From Desulfuromonadaceae bacterium (GTDB taxonomy: Bacteria > Desulfobacterota > Desulfuromonadia > Geobacterales > Pseudopelobacteraceae): a stretch of DNA of 64,000 bases. Below, piece by piece: positions 31,939 through 40,880 of the stretch. A program made the position numbers and the translations under genes. Positions within the stretch are counted from its first letter, which is position 1, and each line of letters starts with the position of its first letter. Below the pieces are notes generated by a model, which had not been told where the DNA came from, did no database searches, and worked only from the letters and a program-made list of their open reading frames with translations. The stretch lies in assembly GCA_028688955.1 (NCBI GenBank), contig JAQTXD010000008.1:1-64000 (forward strand), given 5' to 3'.

Positions 31939-32712
31939 ATGTATCCACTCAGACTCATATTACTTACACTCTTTTTCTGCATACCTCAGGCAGTTGAAGC
32001 CGGTGACATTGAATCGCACGACAAAAATCAGACAATTGCTGTGGCGGCTTCTGCCTGCTTCAAATTCAATGATTTCAGCACCAGAATACGTGACAGCCGG
32101 ATCAGCAGAGCAGATGCCAGACATGAACTTCCCGGGAGACTTGAAGAGGTTAGAACAGAATACTATCGACGTGGCGGGCAAGATTATTCACCCTCTGACT
32201 GGATTTTTCCCGTAGCCGGTTACGATGCCGGTACAATTGGCACAGGAAAAAACCATGGTTTCATCCCTCAAGGATATGACTATTTCAGCGGAAATCGCCA
32301 CGGCGGCCACCCGGCCTACGACATTTTTATCCGGGATCGGAATCAGGACGGCATTGATGACCGGAGCGGCTCAGCAGTCTCTGTTCTCTCAATGACCGGA
32401 GGAATAGTTGTTGCGCTTGAAAAGGAATGGCATCGGGGGAGCCCGCTACGGGGAGGGAAGTATATCTGGGTCTATGATCCGGCCAACGAACTGCTGGTTT
32501 ACTATGCCCATAACGAAAAGTTGTTTGTTGAAACAGGAACGATTGTCAAGCCGGGGGACACACTCGCCACAGTTGGACGCAGCGGCCTCAATGCAGCGAA
32601 GCGGCGTTCTCCAACTCACTTGCATTTCAGCGTGTTCTCCGTTGAAACGGGCACGCCGGTTCCCAAGCCGGTATTTCGAGAACTTCAGCACGCAAGAAGT
32701 GCCCCTGCCTGA
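31939..32712 (+). CDS. M23-family (LytM) metallopeptidase
   Basis: 257 aa; GAGGAAATGCC precedes ATG 31939; signal peptide ends near VEAG. Peptidase domain from about 85: the Zn ligands are H-x3-D in GGHPAYDIFIRD (about 122-132) and H-x-H in THLHFSVF (about 231-238), with the conserved GGIVVALEKEW and YYAHNEKLFV (His of the latter is the second catalytic histidine). M23 enzymes cut peptidoglycan cross-bridges. All active residues are present, so it is a real enzyme rather than a NlpD-type activator. Monocistronic, after the locus B terminator. Not obviously part of the copper system. Confidence 0.88.
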   Translation: MYPLRLILLTLFFCIPQAVEAGDIESHDKNQTIAVAASACFKFNDFSTRIRDSRISRADARHELPGRLEEVRTEYYRRGGQDYSPSDWIFPVAGYDAGTIGTGKNHGFIPQGYDYFSGNRHGGHPAYDIFIRDRNQDGIDDRSGSAVSVLSMTGGIVVALEKEWHRGSPLRGGKYIWVYDPANELLVYYAHNEKLFVETGTIVKPGDTLATVGRSGLNAAKRRSPTHLHFSVFSVETGTPVPKPVFRELQHARSAPA

Positions 32713-32798
32713 CTCCGTAACAAAAATGCCACCTGGTACATGTGGTGGTCGTACATTGAGCGTTTGTGAGTGGTATGTGGGCGGGCTCCAGGTTTGTA

Positions 32799-33521
32799 CT
32801 AATCTGGTATGCCTTTCAATCCCCTGATTATTTCAACTTGCCTCTGAAAAATATAGCGGGAAATCAACTGTTCCTGATTCTTTTCAGGCAAGGTTCTGAA
32901 TTTATAGTGGTAGGGTGATGCGTTTCCTACAATATCAACAAGTATTGCCGACACGGTGAGTAGTGTATCTTTCAACAGTACCGCATCCGGCAGCAAAAAC
33001 TTTACTGACATCTCTGCACCGGCTTCCAGCTCGGCGTACCTTTCGACAGAAAGGGCAATACCTTGCGTTGAAATATCCACCAGATTACCGGCAATATCAT
33101 GTCCCTGAGACTGAATGGTGGCGCTCACCGGCGGACTGAGATTCAGCCGTACGGCTGCACGTTTTTCAGCCAGAACTTCCACAAAACACAACTTTGTGAG
33201 TGAAGCCACATGCTTCTTGATGTTTACATACCGGACGTGGGCAACAATTGGATGCGGGAAAAGCGGACTGCTAATCAACGTATAATGATCGTCAGACATC
33301 GCTATTGCCTGCTGTGGATGTACGTCAAGATCAGCACACCCCCGTTCAACCCCGAGTATCGTCGCAGGGTACGTAATCGGCAATCCTTTGTAATAGTTGG
33401 TCAGCTTTACCTTCGAGCCCACTTTATCAGTACACTTCCCAAGAAAAGTTTTTAAGATTTCGGCCTGATCATCGTCGAAGGTCGTCTGAATTTTCGCGCT
33501 ATAAAGTGACGTAAAGTCCAT
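32799..33521 (-). CDS. PilZ-domain c-di-GMP receptor
   Basis: Track starts with TTG 33560; ATG 33521 has AGGA close upstream and gives 240 aa. The C-terminal 105 residues form a PilZ domain: the RxxxR motif EKRAAVRLNL (about 128-137) and the D-x-S-x-x-G motif VDISTQGIAL (about 158-167) bind cyclic di-GMP. The N-terminal part (about 30-120) resembles the PilZN/YcgR N-terminal beta-barrel. A cytoplasmic switch protein that could control motility, exopolysaccharide or development; target unknown. Monocistronic; convergent with the M23 gene. Confidence 0.85.
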   Translation of the reverse strand: MDFTSLYSAKIQTTFDDDQAEILKTFLGKCTDKVGSKVKLTNYYKGLPITYPATILGVERGCADLDVHPQQAIAMSDDHYTLISSPLFPHPIVAHVRYVNIKKHVASLTKLCFVEVLAEKRAAVRLNLSPPVSATIQSQGHDIAGNLVDISTQGIALSVERYAELEAGAEMSVKFLLPDAVLLKDTLLTVSAILVDIVGNASPYHYKFRTLPEKNQEQLISRYIFQRQVEIIRGLKGIPD

Positions 33522-33660
33522 GAGATCCTGTGTGCAACGGTCGGGAATTTCAGCGTTCAAAAACGAACGTGTTAGTAACGTAACGTGTCAGAGTACCAGC
33601 GTAAACTACTCCGCAACGTCCATGCAGACACCAATTAATCAAGTAACGGCATCAACACGG

Positions 33661-34647
33661 CTATCGACCTGCAAGCTTGCTTTCCCAACGCCATGCATCT
33701 GCTACAATAGTTTCAAGATTGTTATAGCGAGGCTGCCAACCAGTCAACCTCCTGATTTTATCAGCTTTTGCAACCAGTGATGCAGGATCACCGGGTCTCC
33801 GTCCATCTTCCAAAACAGTAAAAACAGCCCCGCTGACTTTTTTCACAATTTCAAGCACGTCCCGGACGCTGCTGCCATGGCCATAACCCACATTCATAGC
33901 CGTTGATTCACCACCATTTTCAAGATACTTCAATGCGAAGAGGTGGGCGGAAGCGAGATCCTCAATGTGTATATAATCGCGAACGCCTGTTCCATCCGGG
34001 GTCGGAAAATCTGTGCCATATACACGGATACAGTCCCGCATTCCAAGTGCCGCCTGACATGCGACCTTTATCAGATGGGTTGCGTCGGGGGTTCGCTGCC
34101 CCATACGCGCCTGGGGGTCCGCACCGGCGACATTGAAGTAGCGCAGCGCAACGTACTGCAGGCCGTGCGCCTCACCAACGTCACGCAGCATCCACTCACT
34201 CATTAATTTTGAGGTACCATAGGGATTGATCGGTGCGGGAGTACTTTCCTCTGAAGCTACACCACCATCAGGAATACCGTACACGGCAGCAGTGCTGGAA
34301 AAGATGAATCGCTTTACGCCGAACTTTACGCATTTTTCCAACAGCCCCAGCGTGTTGCGTGTATTGTTACCATAGTATTTCATCGGCAGAGAAACCGATT
34401 CAGGTGCGATAATAGCCGCGGCAAAATGCAGAACCGTCGTAAATTTATGGCGCTCAAATAACGCATCCAAACGTTCATGATCAGACAGGTCACCCTCGGT
34501 CAACTCCTCTCCATGCGTCAGGGCGTCACGAAAACCTGTTGAAAGATTATCATACACCACAACTTTTCTGCCGGACTCTGAAAGCTGGCGGACAACATGA
34601 CTGCCGATGTATCCGCATCCACCACTCACCAGTATTGTTTCTGACAT
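33661..34647 (-). CDS. galE: UDP-glucose 4-epimerase
   Basis: Interconverts UDP-glucose and UDP-galactose for surface polysaccharide. 328 aa. NAD-binding GGCGYIGSHV at 9-18, catalytic Ser/Tyr/Lys: SSTAAVYG (about 117-124) and YGTSK (about 143-147), and YFNVAGADP (about 170). AAGGAG before ATG 34647. It is followed in the opposite direction by nothing; upstream comes the 34664 gene, 16 bases away on the same strand, so the three genes 36467-33661 may be one transcript. Standard for the family; nothing unusual. Confidence 0.93.
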   Translation of the reverse strand: MSETILVSGGCGYIGSHVVRQLSESGRKVVVYDNLSTGFRDALTHGEELTEGDLSDHERLDALFERHKFTTVLHFAAAIIAPESVSLPMKYYGNNTRNTLGLLEKCVKFGVKRFIFSSTAAVYGIPDGGVASEESTPAPINPYGTSKLMSEWMLRDVGEAHGLQYVALRYFNVAGADPQARMGQRTPDATHLIKVACQAALGMRDCIRVYGTDFPTPDGTGVRDYIHIEDLASAHLFALKYLENGGESTAMNVGYGHGSSVRDVLEIVKKVSGAVFTVLEDGRRPGDPASLVAKADKIRRLTGWQPRYNNLETIVADAWRWESKLAGR

Positions 34648-34663
34648 GCTGGATTTCTCCTTG

Positions 34664-35431
34664 TTAAATGTATTTTTTAATGTTTTTCAGAGCCCTTTGA
34701 AGGTGATCGGCACTGTGGGCTTCTATCGTCCAGACGGCTTGCGGAGCATGTTGTTTCAATAGCGGGAAAAACTGCTCAAAATTAATAGCACCCTCTCCCA
34801 CCGGCAGGTGTTCGTCGCGTCGACCATGATTATCATGGATGTGACTCTCAACTACGAATGCTCCAAGTTCGCTGAACCACGCTTCAAGGGTTACCGCCGT
34901 AAACATATTCCAGTGCCCAACATCAAAGCAGTGACGGAAGCAGGGATCATCAACGGCCTCAAGCAATGCCTTAATTGTAGACGGCTCTTTCTCGAAAATA
35001 TTTTCAACCGCCAGAATCGTTCCAAACTCACGTGCCACGGGAACAAATTCCTGCCAGAAATCAATGCTGTTTTTCAACCAATTAAGTCGATTGTCTCCGT
35101 AATGCAGGTCATCATAGCCTGGGTGGACGACGATAACCTTCGGGCGGAGCAGTTCTGCTGCCTTCAGCACCTGATGTATGCGCTGGCGGCTCGCGGCGCG
35201 GATACTTGGATCAACCGCTCCAGGATTGAGATCCAGGAAGGGAGCATGAATTGTCGTAGTAAGGCCGCTGGCATGAAGTGCGCCTGCAAGAGACAGCAAC
35301 TCTTCCCACACCAGAGAGTCCAGATCATCGGCGGAAAAGAACACCTCCGGGTTGATACGATTTGTGATTGCAAAATCAAGGTGTTCTGCCAAACGCCCGT
35401 ACGGGACATGCGCGTGAATCTTATTTTCCAT
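34664..35431 (-). CDS. Sugar-phosphate isomerase/epimerase-like TIM barrel protein
   Basis: ATG 35431 has AGGA seven bases before it and overlaps the channel gene by 11 bases; 255 aa. It belongs to the xylose isomerase-like / AP endonuclease 2 superfamily: beta-strand ends with metal ligands are seen as TTIHAPFLDLNPG (about 57-69), VVHPGYDDLH (about 100), AVENIFEKEPST (about 145), CFDVGHWNMF (about 170) and VESHIHDNHGRRDEHLPVGEG (about 195-215, quoted up to the limit). All four metal-binding acidic/histidine positions are there, so it is likely an active metal-dependent isomerase or epimerase. Substrate unknown; galE downstream hints at sugar metabolism. Confidence 0.8.
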   Translation of the reverse strand: MENKIHAHVPYGRLAEHLDFAITNRINPEVFFSADDLDSLVWEELLSLAGALHASGLTTTIHAPFLDLNPGAVDPSIRAASRQRIHQVLKAAELLRPKVIVVHPGYDDLHYGDNRLNWLKNSIDFWQEFVPVAREFGTILAVENIFEKEPSTIKALLEAVDDPCFRHCFDVGHWNMFTAVTLEAWFSELGAFVVESHIHDNHGRRDEHLPVGEGAINFEQFFPLLKQHAPQAVWTIEAHSADHLQRALKNIKKYI

Positions 35432-36467
35432 GTTCTTTCCTGTGTTCCTTGATTTTTTCATCCATCGCAGTACGGGCGACCAAATCTTCCAGTTTGTGAA
35501 TCGAGTTTGGGTCTCCAAGCACGATCAGCGTATCATGCTCTTCAATTTTAGTCTGTGAATGCGGATTGAAGACCATCTTTCCGTGACTCTTTTTTATACC
35601 GACAATAATGACGCCGATCTCTTTGCGGAATCCAGAACTGACAAGGGTTTCACCGACAAACGCAGAGTGGGATGGAATGTTGATTTCCTCCATCTGTAGT
35701 TCCAGATGCTCATGACCGGTTGCAATTTCGATAAAATCAACAACGTTCGGGCGCAATATCGATTGTGCCATTCTGTTGCCGCCGATGGTATACGGCGACA
35801 CGACTTTGTTGGCACCAGCCCGTTTAAGCTTTATATCGGAGCCTTCTTCACCGGAGCGTGACATGATATATAAATCCGGGTTAAGGCCGCGCGCTGTAAG
35901 TGTGATATACACATTCTCGGTATCAGAAGTAACAACCGAAATCAAGCCTTTGGCTCTGTTTATTCCCCCCTTGAGCAACGTCTCATCAAGAGTGGCATCC
36001 CCCTTCATAAACAGGTACCCCTCTTCCTGAAGGCGCTCGGCAGCCTCAGGATTTTTCTCAATAATGACAAATTTCAGGCCATTCGACTTGAATTCTTTAC
36101 AAATTAACGAACCGATTCGGCCAAAACCGCAGATGATATAATGTCCGGTAAGCGCTTCAATCTGCTTTTCCACCTTTTTCCTCCCCATGATCCGTTGAAT
36201 CTGTCCCTCAAACATAATCTGGGCAAGACTCCCGACGATATATCCCAATACGCTTACACCCACGACGATCAAGCTCATGGTAAACAGTTTCCCACCATCG
36301 GAAAGATCGTGGACTTCTTTAAAGCCGACAGTTCCCAGGGTAATAACGGTCATATAGACAGCATCGAGCAGGCGCCACCCTTCGATGGACATATAGCCGA
36401 ACGTTCCCCCTGATATAAGCATCAGAAGAACAAAAAACGAAATTTTAAGGTGTCTCGCCGGATCCAT
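35421..36467 (-). CDS. Potassium channel with RCK domains, unusual filter
   Basis: 348 aa inner-membrane protein. Two helices (FFVLLMLISGGTFGYM, about 11-26, and LFTMSLIVVGVSVLGYIVGSL, about 61-81) flank a pore loop. The filter reads T46-V-G-F-K50 (TLGTVGFKEVH) instead of the usual TVGYGD/TVGFGE; a lysine in the fifth position is unexpected for K+ selectivity. A TrkA-N Rossmann domain follows (HYIICGFGRIGSLI about 109-122) and a TrkA-C domain (about 250-330). Related to MthK/GsuK-type ligand-gated channels. The gene heads the transcript with the isomerase and galE genes. It may still conduct or may have become a regulator. Confidence 0.85.
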   Translation of the reverse strand: MDPARHLKISFFVLLMLISGGTFGYMSIEGWRLLDAVYMTVITLGTVGFKEVHDLSDGGKLFTMSLIVVGVSVLGYIVGSLAQIMFEGQIQRIMGRKKVEKQIEALTGHYIICGFGRIGSLICKEFKSNGLKFVIIEKNPEAAERLQEEGYLFMKGDATLDETLLKGGINRAKGLISVVTSDTENVYITLTARGLNPDLYIMSRSGEEGSDIKLKRAGANKVVSPYTIGGNRMAQSILRPNVVDFIEIATGHEHLELQMEEINIPSHSAFVGETLVSSGFRKEIGVIIVGIKKSHGKMVFNPHSQTKIEEHDTLIVLGDPNSIHKLEDLVARTAMDEKIKEHRKEHGK

Positions 36468-36604
36468 AGTCGTAGCAATTTACCTGCAAGGGTTCAAAAA
36501 CACAAGCAACTTTCTTTTGTATGTTGTAAAGCGCACAAACTTGAAAATGGCCGGAATTAGTCACTTAAGTCACCATAAATGAACAAAAACACCATCCGGG
36601 ATAT

Positions 36605-36632
36605 TTGACAAAACTTGCATACTGTATACAAT
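36605..36632 (+). promoter_or_regulatory. Promoter and operator of the GntR gene
   Basis: TTGACA (36605-36610), 16 bases, TACAAT (36627-36632). Spacer and -10 are covered by the 17-bp inverted repeat TTGCATAC-T-GTATACAA (36615-36631), one mismatch between arms, which has the GTATAC-centred shape of FCD/GntR operators. Implies autoregulation. It also excludes the track start at 36615. Confidence 0.7.
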
Positions 36633-36665
36633 GTTGCAAAATATTTCCGGGAGTTGTACCCATCC

Positions 36666-37334
36666 ATGAGAAAGTTGATTGAAAAGCATCTAACACTACG
36701 CGAAAGAATACTCGAAAACATTAGAGATGCAATTCTTTCCGGCAGCCTCAAGGCAGGCAGCCGTGTATCTGAGCCGGAATTGGCAGAACGATACGGAATT
36801 AGCCGTACCCCGATACGCGAGGCCTTTCGTCAACTGGAATCGGAAGGGTATCTTACCGTCATTCCTCGACGCGGAGCAGTTGTAAGCGAATTAAGCCCCA
36901 AGGACATCGAAGAGTTTTACGCCATAAAAAGTATCATGGAAGGGTATGCAGCTCGTCTTGCCTGTGTTAGATTCACCGAAAAAGACCTTGATCGTCTTCA
37001 GGCAACAAACGATAAGCTTGCTGAACTGGCACGAATTGGTGACATCAAGCATTTTTTCAAAGTTCATAGCGACTTTCACGAACAGTTCATTAAGGCCTCC
37101 AATAATGAGAAATTGTATGAATTAATAGCAGGACTGGTTACAAAGTTTCAGCGGCTGCGTTTCACATCTCTCAACCTCCCGGGACGGATGCTTGTTTCGG
37201 TTCAGGAACATGAAAAGATTATTGACGCGTTTCGCAAAAGAGACGCCGACCTGGCAGAAGCTCTTGTTCGTAAAAATGCTGAGTTTGGTGGACAGGTTCT
37301 GATGAATACCCCAGCGACTTCAATAAAAGCATAA
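36666..37334 (+). CDS. GntR-family regulator (FCD subgroup)
   Basis: ATG 36666 follows GGGAG by about 13 bases and lies downstream of the promoter; 222 aa. Residues about 8-75 form the winged helix (LRERILENIRDAILSG, ELAERYGISRTPIREAFRQL, GYLTVIPRRGAVV). The FCD ligand domain follows (about 85-210) with the metal/ligand residues of SDFHEQFI and QEHEKIIDAF. This group senses organic acids or metabolites and usually represses its own gene. It stands alone, with ispD 66 bases downstream; the ligand is unknown. The palindrome in its promoter is the most likely binding site. Confidence 0.88.
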   Translation: MRKLIEKHLTLRERILENIRDAILSGSLKAGSRVSEPELAERYGISRTPIREAFRQLESEGYLTVIPRRGAVVSELSPKDIEEFYAIKSIMEGYAARLACVRFTEKDLDRLQATNDKLAELARIGDIKHFFKVHSDFHEQFIKASNNEKLYELIAGLVTKFQRLRFTSLNLPGRMLVSVQEHEKIIDAFRKRDADLAEALVRKNAEFGGQVLMNTPATSIKA

Positions 37335-37400
37335 GCACGTTTTGATACGAGTGTTGAATTTCTGCAAGAACCTGTTACGCTCAATCACAAAGAAACTATA

Positions 37401-38114
37401 ATGATTAAATTTAAATCTATTGCATTGATTCCGGCAGCCGGCATGGGCAAACGCATGGGTGCTTCAATTAACAAGCAATACCTGCAACTGAGCGGCGTGC
37501 CTATTGTTGCCCGGACGATTTCTGTTTTTGAGCAGTCTCCGCTGATTGACTCCATCTACCTGGTCATTCCTGTTGAGGAGATTCCTTACTGCCGTGAGCA
37601 CATAGTTGAAGCTTGCGGATTTCGCAAAGTTGTTGCTATTGTTCCCGGTGGGAAAGAACGGCAAAACTCCGTCATGAATGGCTTGCGGGCTATGCAGGAT
37701 GTTGTATCAGACAGTGATATCATCCTGATTCATGATGGAGTCAGACCGCTGATAACTGAATTGGTACTGCAGCAATCCATTGCATCGGCGAAACTCTACG
37801 ACGGTGTACTGGTTGCGGTCCCTGTTAAGGATACAATCAAAACGGTGCGCGATGGGGTCGTTATTGATACTCCGTGCAGGGAATTACTGTGGCAGGCACA
37901 GACGCCTCAGGCGTTCCGTTTTGGGAAAATTTTCAGCGCCCATGTTTCTGCCGAGACGACTGGATTTATCGGCACAGATGACGCATCCTTAGTGGAACGT
38001 ATCGGAGGGAAAGTACATGTAATTCGTGGTGAGTATCAGAATATTAAAATAACAACTCCTGAAGATCTCACCTTGGCTGAATCATTTATAGCTGCAGCGC
38101 AAAGAGAGGGGTGA
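37401..38114 (+). CDS. ispD: 2-C-methyl-D-erythritol 4-phosphate cytidylyltransferase
   Basis: Third step of the MEP isoprenoid pathway, joining CTP and MEP to give CDP-ME. 237 aa. The nucleotide-binding [12 protein letters not shown] is at about 8-19, [11 protein letters not shown] at about 84, HDGVRPLI at about 113 and [11 protein letters not shown] at about 164. All conserved catalytic residues are seen. Shine-Dalgarno is weak (AAAGAAA). ispF is not adjacent, unlike in many bacteria. The next gene begins three bases after the stop. Confidence 0.94.
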   Translation: MIKFKSIALIPAAGMGKRMGASINKQYLQLSGVPIVARTISVFEQSPLIDSIYLVIPVEEIPYCREHIVEACGFRKVVAIVPGGKERQNSVMNGLRAMQDVVSDSDIILIHDGVRPLITELVLQQSIASAKLYDGVLVAVPVKDTIKTVRDGVVIDTPCRELLWQAQTPQAFRFGKIFSAHVSAETTGFIGTDDASLVERIGGKVHVIRGEYQNIKITTPEDLTLAESFIAAAQREG

Positions 38115-38117
38115 CGA

Positions 38118-39290
38118 ATGCGGTCTCAAACATCAGAAAAGATTTTGATTGTTGATGATGAGCATGAAATCGCTCGAGCACTGGGGCTGTATCTTGAGGA
38201 CGCGGGGTATGCACCGGCGCTGGTATTTGACGGTTCTGCAGCGCTGGATGCACTGATATTTGAGAAGGATTATACGGTTGTTTTGCTTGATATCAACATG
38301 CCGGGCCTCGACGGTGTAACGGTTTTGAAGCGACTCCAGGCTGCAGAATGCGACACTGCAGTGATTATGATGACTGGTCGGGGCAATGAGAATCTTGCAG
38401 TTGAATGTATGAAGAATGGCGCCGAAGATTATATTTCAAAGCCATTTGCCTTTGAGGACATGCTTCAGAGAGTTGAACGGGCACAGGCTCACCGCCGGGA
38501 GAGAATAGAAAAACGACAGCTGCAACGGGAAAAAGAGGATTTTATCCTCATGCTCTCTCATGACTTGAAAAACCCGTTGACTGCCGTGATCGGGTCAATC
38601 GATATAGTCAAGGAAGGCTGCCTTGGCACAGTTAATGAGGAGCAGGGAGAGTATCTGCAATCGGCTATCGACAGTTGCAATGAAGTAGTAACCATGATTG
38701 ACAACCTGCTCGACATCAGAAAGTTCGAAGCGGGAAAGATTCATATGGCAACCCATCAACACAATATTATTGAACTTGTAACCAAAGTAGCAAACCAGTT
38801 TGCCCGGCCGGCAAAACATGACGGCATCGAGTTTGTAACCGATTTAGAAACTGAATCGTTACTTGTAGAGGTAGACAAAAACGCATTTATCAGGGTCGTT
38901 GGAAATTTGCTCGGCAATGCCCTTAAATTCACCCATGAAGGTGGCACCATCACAGTTAACTGTCACAGATTCAGAGGAGATCGTCCCTGCCTGCTGGATA
39001 TACCTGCATATATTACACTGCCCCCGGATTTTCTGAATAATACATGCATCGTCAGGCTTTCCGTTAGCAACACCGGCAACGGCATCCCGTTAGACGAACT
39101 GGAGCACATATTCGACCGCTTTACCCAACTCTCACGGAAGAACGGGCGTGAACGCAGCGGTGCAGGACTGGGTTTGACATATTGCAAACTAGCCGTAGAA
39201 CGCTTTAATGGTGTAATCTGGGTGGAAAGCAAAGAACAACAGAGTGAATTTGTGATCCTCTTACCATGCAGTTCCAACAACCACACCTAA
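38118..39290 (+). CDS. Hybrid response regulator / histidine kinase
   Basis: 390 aa cytoplasmic protein with receiver and kinase in one chain. The receiver spans about 8-122 (phosphoacceptor D58 in VLLDINMPGLDG, K108 in SKPF). A coiled-coil linker (about 123-142) leads to the dimerisation helix with H148 (LMLSHDLKNP) and a HATPase domain with N box LLGNALKFTH (about 253), G1 GNGIPLDEL and G2 GAGLGLTYC. No membrane segments or sensor domain, so its input is the receiver. It starts 3 bases after ispD. Target not apparent. Confidence 0.92.
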   Translation: MRSQTSEKILIVDDEHEIARALGLYLEDAGYAPALVFDGSAALDALIFEKDYTVVLLDINMPGLDGVTVLKRLQAAECDTAVIMMTGRGNENLAVECMKNGAEDYISKPFAFEDMLQRVERAQAHRRERIEKRQLQREKEDFILMLSHDLKNPLTAVIGSIDIVKEGCLGTVNEEQGEYLQSAIDSCNEVVTMIDNLLDIRKFEAGKIHMATHQHNIIELVTKVANQFARPAKHDGIEFVTDLETESLLVEVDKNAFIRVVGNLLGNALKFTHEGGTITVNCHRFRGDRPCLLDIPAYITLPPDFLNNTCIVRLSVSNTGNGIPLDELEHIFDRFTQLSRKNGRERSGAGLGLTYCKLAVERFNGVIWVESKEQQSEFVILLPCSSNNHT

Positions 39291-39308
39291 TCAGCCCGGA
39301 GTATACAA

Positions 39309-39791
39309 ATGAAGTTCATCACACTCGTACTGACGTTTATTACCGCTGCCACACTACCTCTTTCTGCAGGCGCAGCTACCCTTGATTTCAGCAAATCAAT
39401 TACAGTCGGGTCCGGACCGAAGACGGTTGTGGAGTTCACAGATCCTGACTGCCCCTATTGCCGGAAAGCTTCAAAATATTTTGAAGGGCGCAGTGATGTA
39501 ACCCGTCACATATTCTTCTATCCTCTTCCCCGCCATCCCAAAGCAAAGGTAAAGGCTCAATACATTCTCTCTCAGATGGACCGGTCTTCCGCCTACAAAG
39601 AGGTCATGTCCGGGAAAATGGATGCTGTGCAAAATTTCGAGGGGATAACCCCGGTCGGGGTCAAACTGCAGGAAGAACAGCGGGACATTGCAAAGGGTCA
39701 TAAAGTAAGTTCCACCCCAACGTTCATGATCAACGGTAGAATAATCGAAGGGTTTGAGCTGAAGAAAATTGAAGAGGCATTGGGTAAATAG
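39309..39791 (+). CDS. Periplasmic thiol:disulfide protein, DsbC-like
   Basis: 160 aa. Signal peptide (MKFITLVLTFITAATLPLSAGA). Thioredoxin fold with active site C48-P-Y-C51 in FTDPDCPYCRKASKYF, and cis-proline in VSSTPTFMINGR at about 135. This is the catalytic domain of the DsbC/DsbG isomerases without the N-terminal dimerisation domain, so it may work as a monomer. CPYC is also found in glutaredoxins, but export and the DPDCPYC context fit DsbC. Situated 18 bases after the kinase gene; converges with the flx operon. Confidence 0.88.
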   Translation: MKFITLVLTFITAATLPLSAGAATLDFSKSITVGSGPKTVVEFTDPDCPYCRKASKYFEGRSDVTRHIFFYPLPRHPKAKVKAQYILSQMDRSSAYKEVMSGKMDAVQNFEGITPVGVKLQEEQRDIAKGHKVSSTPTFMINGRIIEGFELKKIEEALGK

Positions 39792-39852
39792 TCCAATACA
39801 TATGCAGCCACGCGCGTGGTCGCCAACGACCTGCCATGTATCGTAAACAGAG

Positions 39853-40701
39853 CTAGAACTCCATCGGCATTTCTTTAAGTTGTTGTGCCGTAAAGACCGG
39901 TCCGTCCTTGCAGACGTAGACATTGCCCACATTACACCTGCCGCATTTGCCCAGGCCGCACTTCATCCTGTTTTCCAGAGTCGTATAGACCTGATCGTCC
40001 CCAAAACCAAGCTTCTCCAGTACCGGCAGCGTAAACTTGATCATTATCGGCGGACCGCACACAAAGGCAATGGTGTTCACGGCAGATGGCGCCGCCTCTC
40101 CCAGAACAGTCGGTACAAACCCGACCGTGCCATCCCAGGAAGGACCATCCCCACCCGGGTCAACGGTCTTTACCAATCGTACGTCTCCCCGTTCCTGCCA
40201 TTCTTTCAGTTCCCGTTTATAGACCAGATCGGCTTCGGTTCTGGCCCCGTACACAATCGTGATGTCGCCGAAATTGTCCCGCAGGTCGAGACAGTTCCAG
40301 ATCAGGGTGCGCAGCGGCGGCAGGGCGATGCCCCCGGCAACAAACACCAGGTTTTTGCCGTACAGCTGTTCAATCGGGTAGGAGTTGCCGTAGGGACCTC
40401 GCACACCCATGGTGTCACCGACTTCGAGGCGACGCAGTTCTTCGGTGACCCTGCCGACGGAGCGGAAACTGCATTCGATGTATCCTTTTCTCGTGGGAGA
40501 AGAGGCGATGCAGAAGGTTGCTTCTCCGGCACCGAAGGCAGAGTATTCAGCAAACTGTCCGGCGCGGTAGCTGAAGCTGTCATTAACTTTTTCATCCTGA
40601 AATACCAGACGCAGGGTTCTCACGTCAGGGGTTTCGTCGATGATTTCTGCGACGGTGGTGAGGTAGGGGAGATAGATGTTTTTGTTGCTGTGATCACACA
40701 T
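39853..40701 (-). CDS. flxA: Flx complex FAD/NAD(P)-binding subunit
   Basis: 282 aa. Oxidoreductase of the ferredoxin-NADP reductase / HydG-like type: FAD site RAGQFAEYSAFG (about 46-57) and NAD site FVAGGIALPPLRT (about 125), plus a C-terminal 2Fe-2S-type CGLGKCGRCNVGNVYVC (about 240-256). It is the NADH-oxidising entry of the Flx-Hdr complex described in sulfate reducers, which couples NADH to ferredoxin and a thiol/disulfide by flavin bifurcation. It is the last gene of the minus-strand operon; AAAGG at eight bases from ATG 40701 lies next to an inverted-repeat element. Confidence 0.9.
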   Translation of the reverse strand: MCDHSNKNIYLPYLTTVAEIIDETPDVRTLRLVFQDEKVNDSFSYRAGQFAEYSAFGAGEATFCIASSPTRKGYIECSFRSVGRVTEELRRLEVGDTMGVRGPYGNSYPIEQLYGKNLVFVAGGIALPPLRTLIWNCLDLRDNFGDITIVYGARTEADLVYKRELKEWQERGDVRLVKTVDPGGDGPSWDGTVGFVPTVLGEAAPSAVNTIAFVCGPPIMIKFTLPVLEKLGFGDDQVYTTLENRMKCGLGKCGRCNVGNVYVCKDGPVFTAQQLKEMPMEF

Positions 40702-40719
40702 AGTTAAAAACCTTTTCCT

Positions 40720-40880
40720 GAAACACTGAGCAACAGAGCAGCGGAGAAATCCAAAATCTTTGAATTATGGAGAATAAACCAAACTCTTTTTTGGGTTATC
40801 CCCTTAAAGTCTTTCGCTTTGGTCTTTCCCCTCGTTTTATGCTTTTGACATTCTCCGGTGCTCCGTTGCTCTGTGTTATT
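40720..40880. repeat. Inverted-repeat element 1 in flxA-flxB spacer
   Basis: 161 bases with terminal inverted repeats: left AACACTGAGCAACAGAGCAG (40722 on), right, read on the other strand, AACACAGAGCAACGGAGCAC. The right end contributes the TAA stop of flxB (40876-40878). It resembles a MITE or palindromic unit and matches elements 2 and 3. Confidence 0.75.

Noticed and set aside
39880-40707. 275-aa plus-strand ORF opposite flxA
   Set aside because: Antisense frame in a coding gene with clear FAD and 2Fe-2S motifs.
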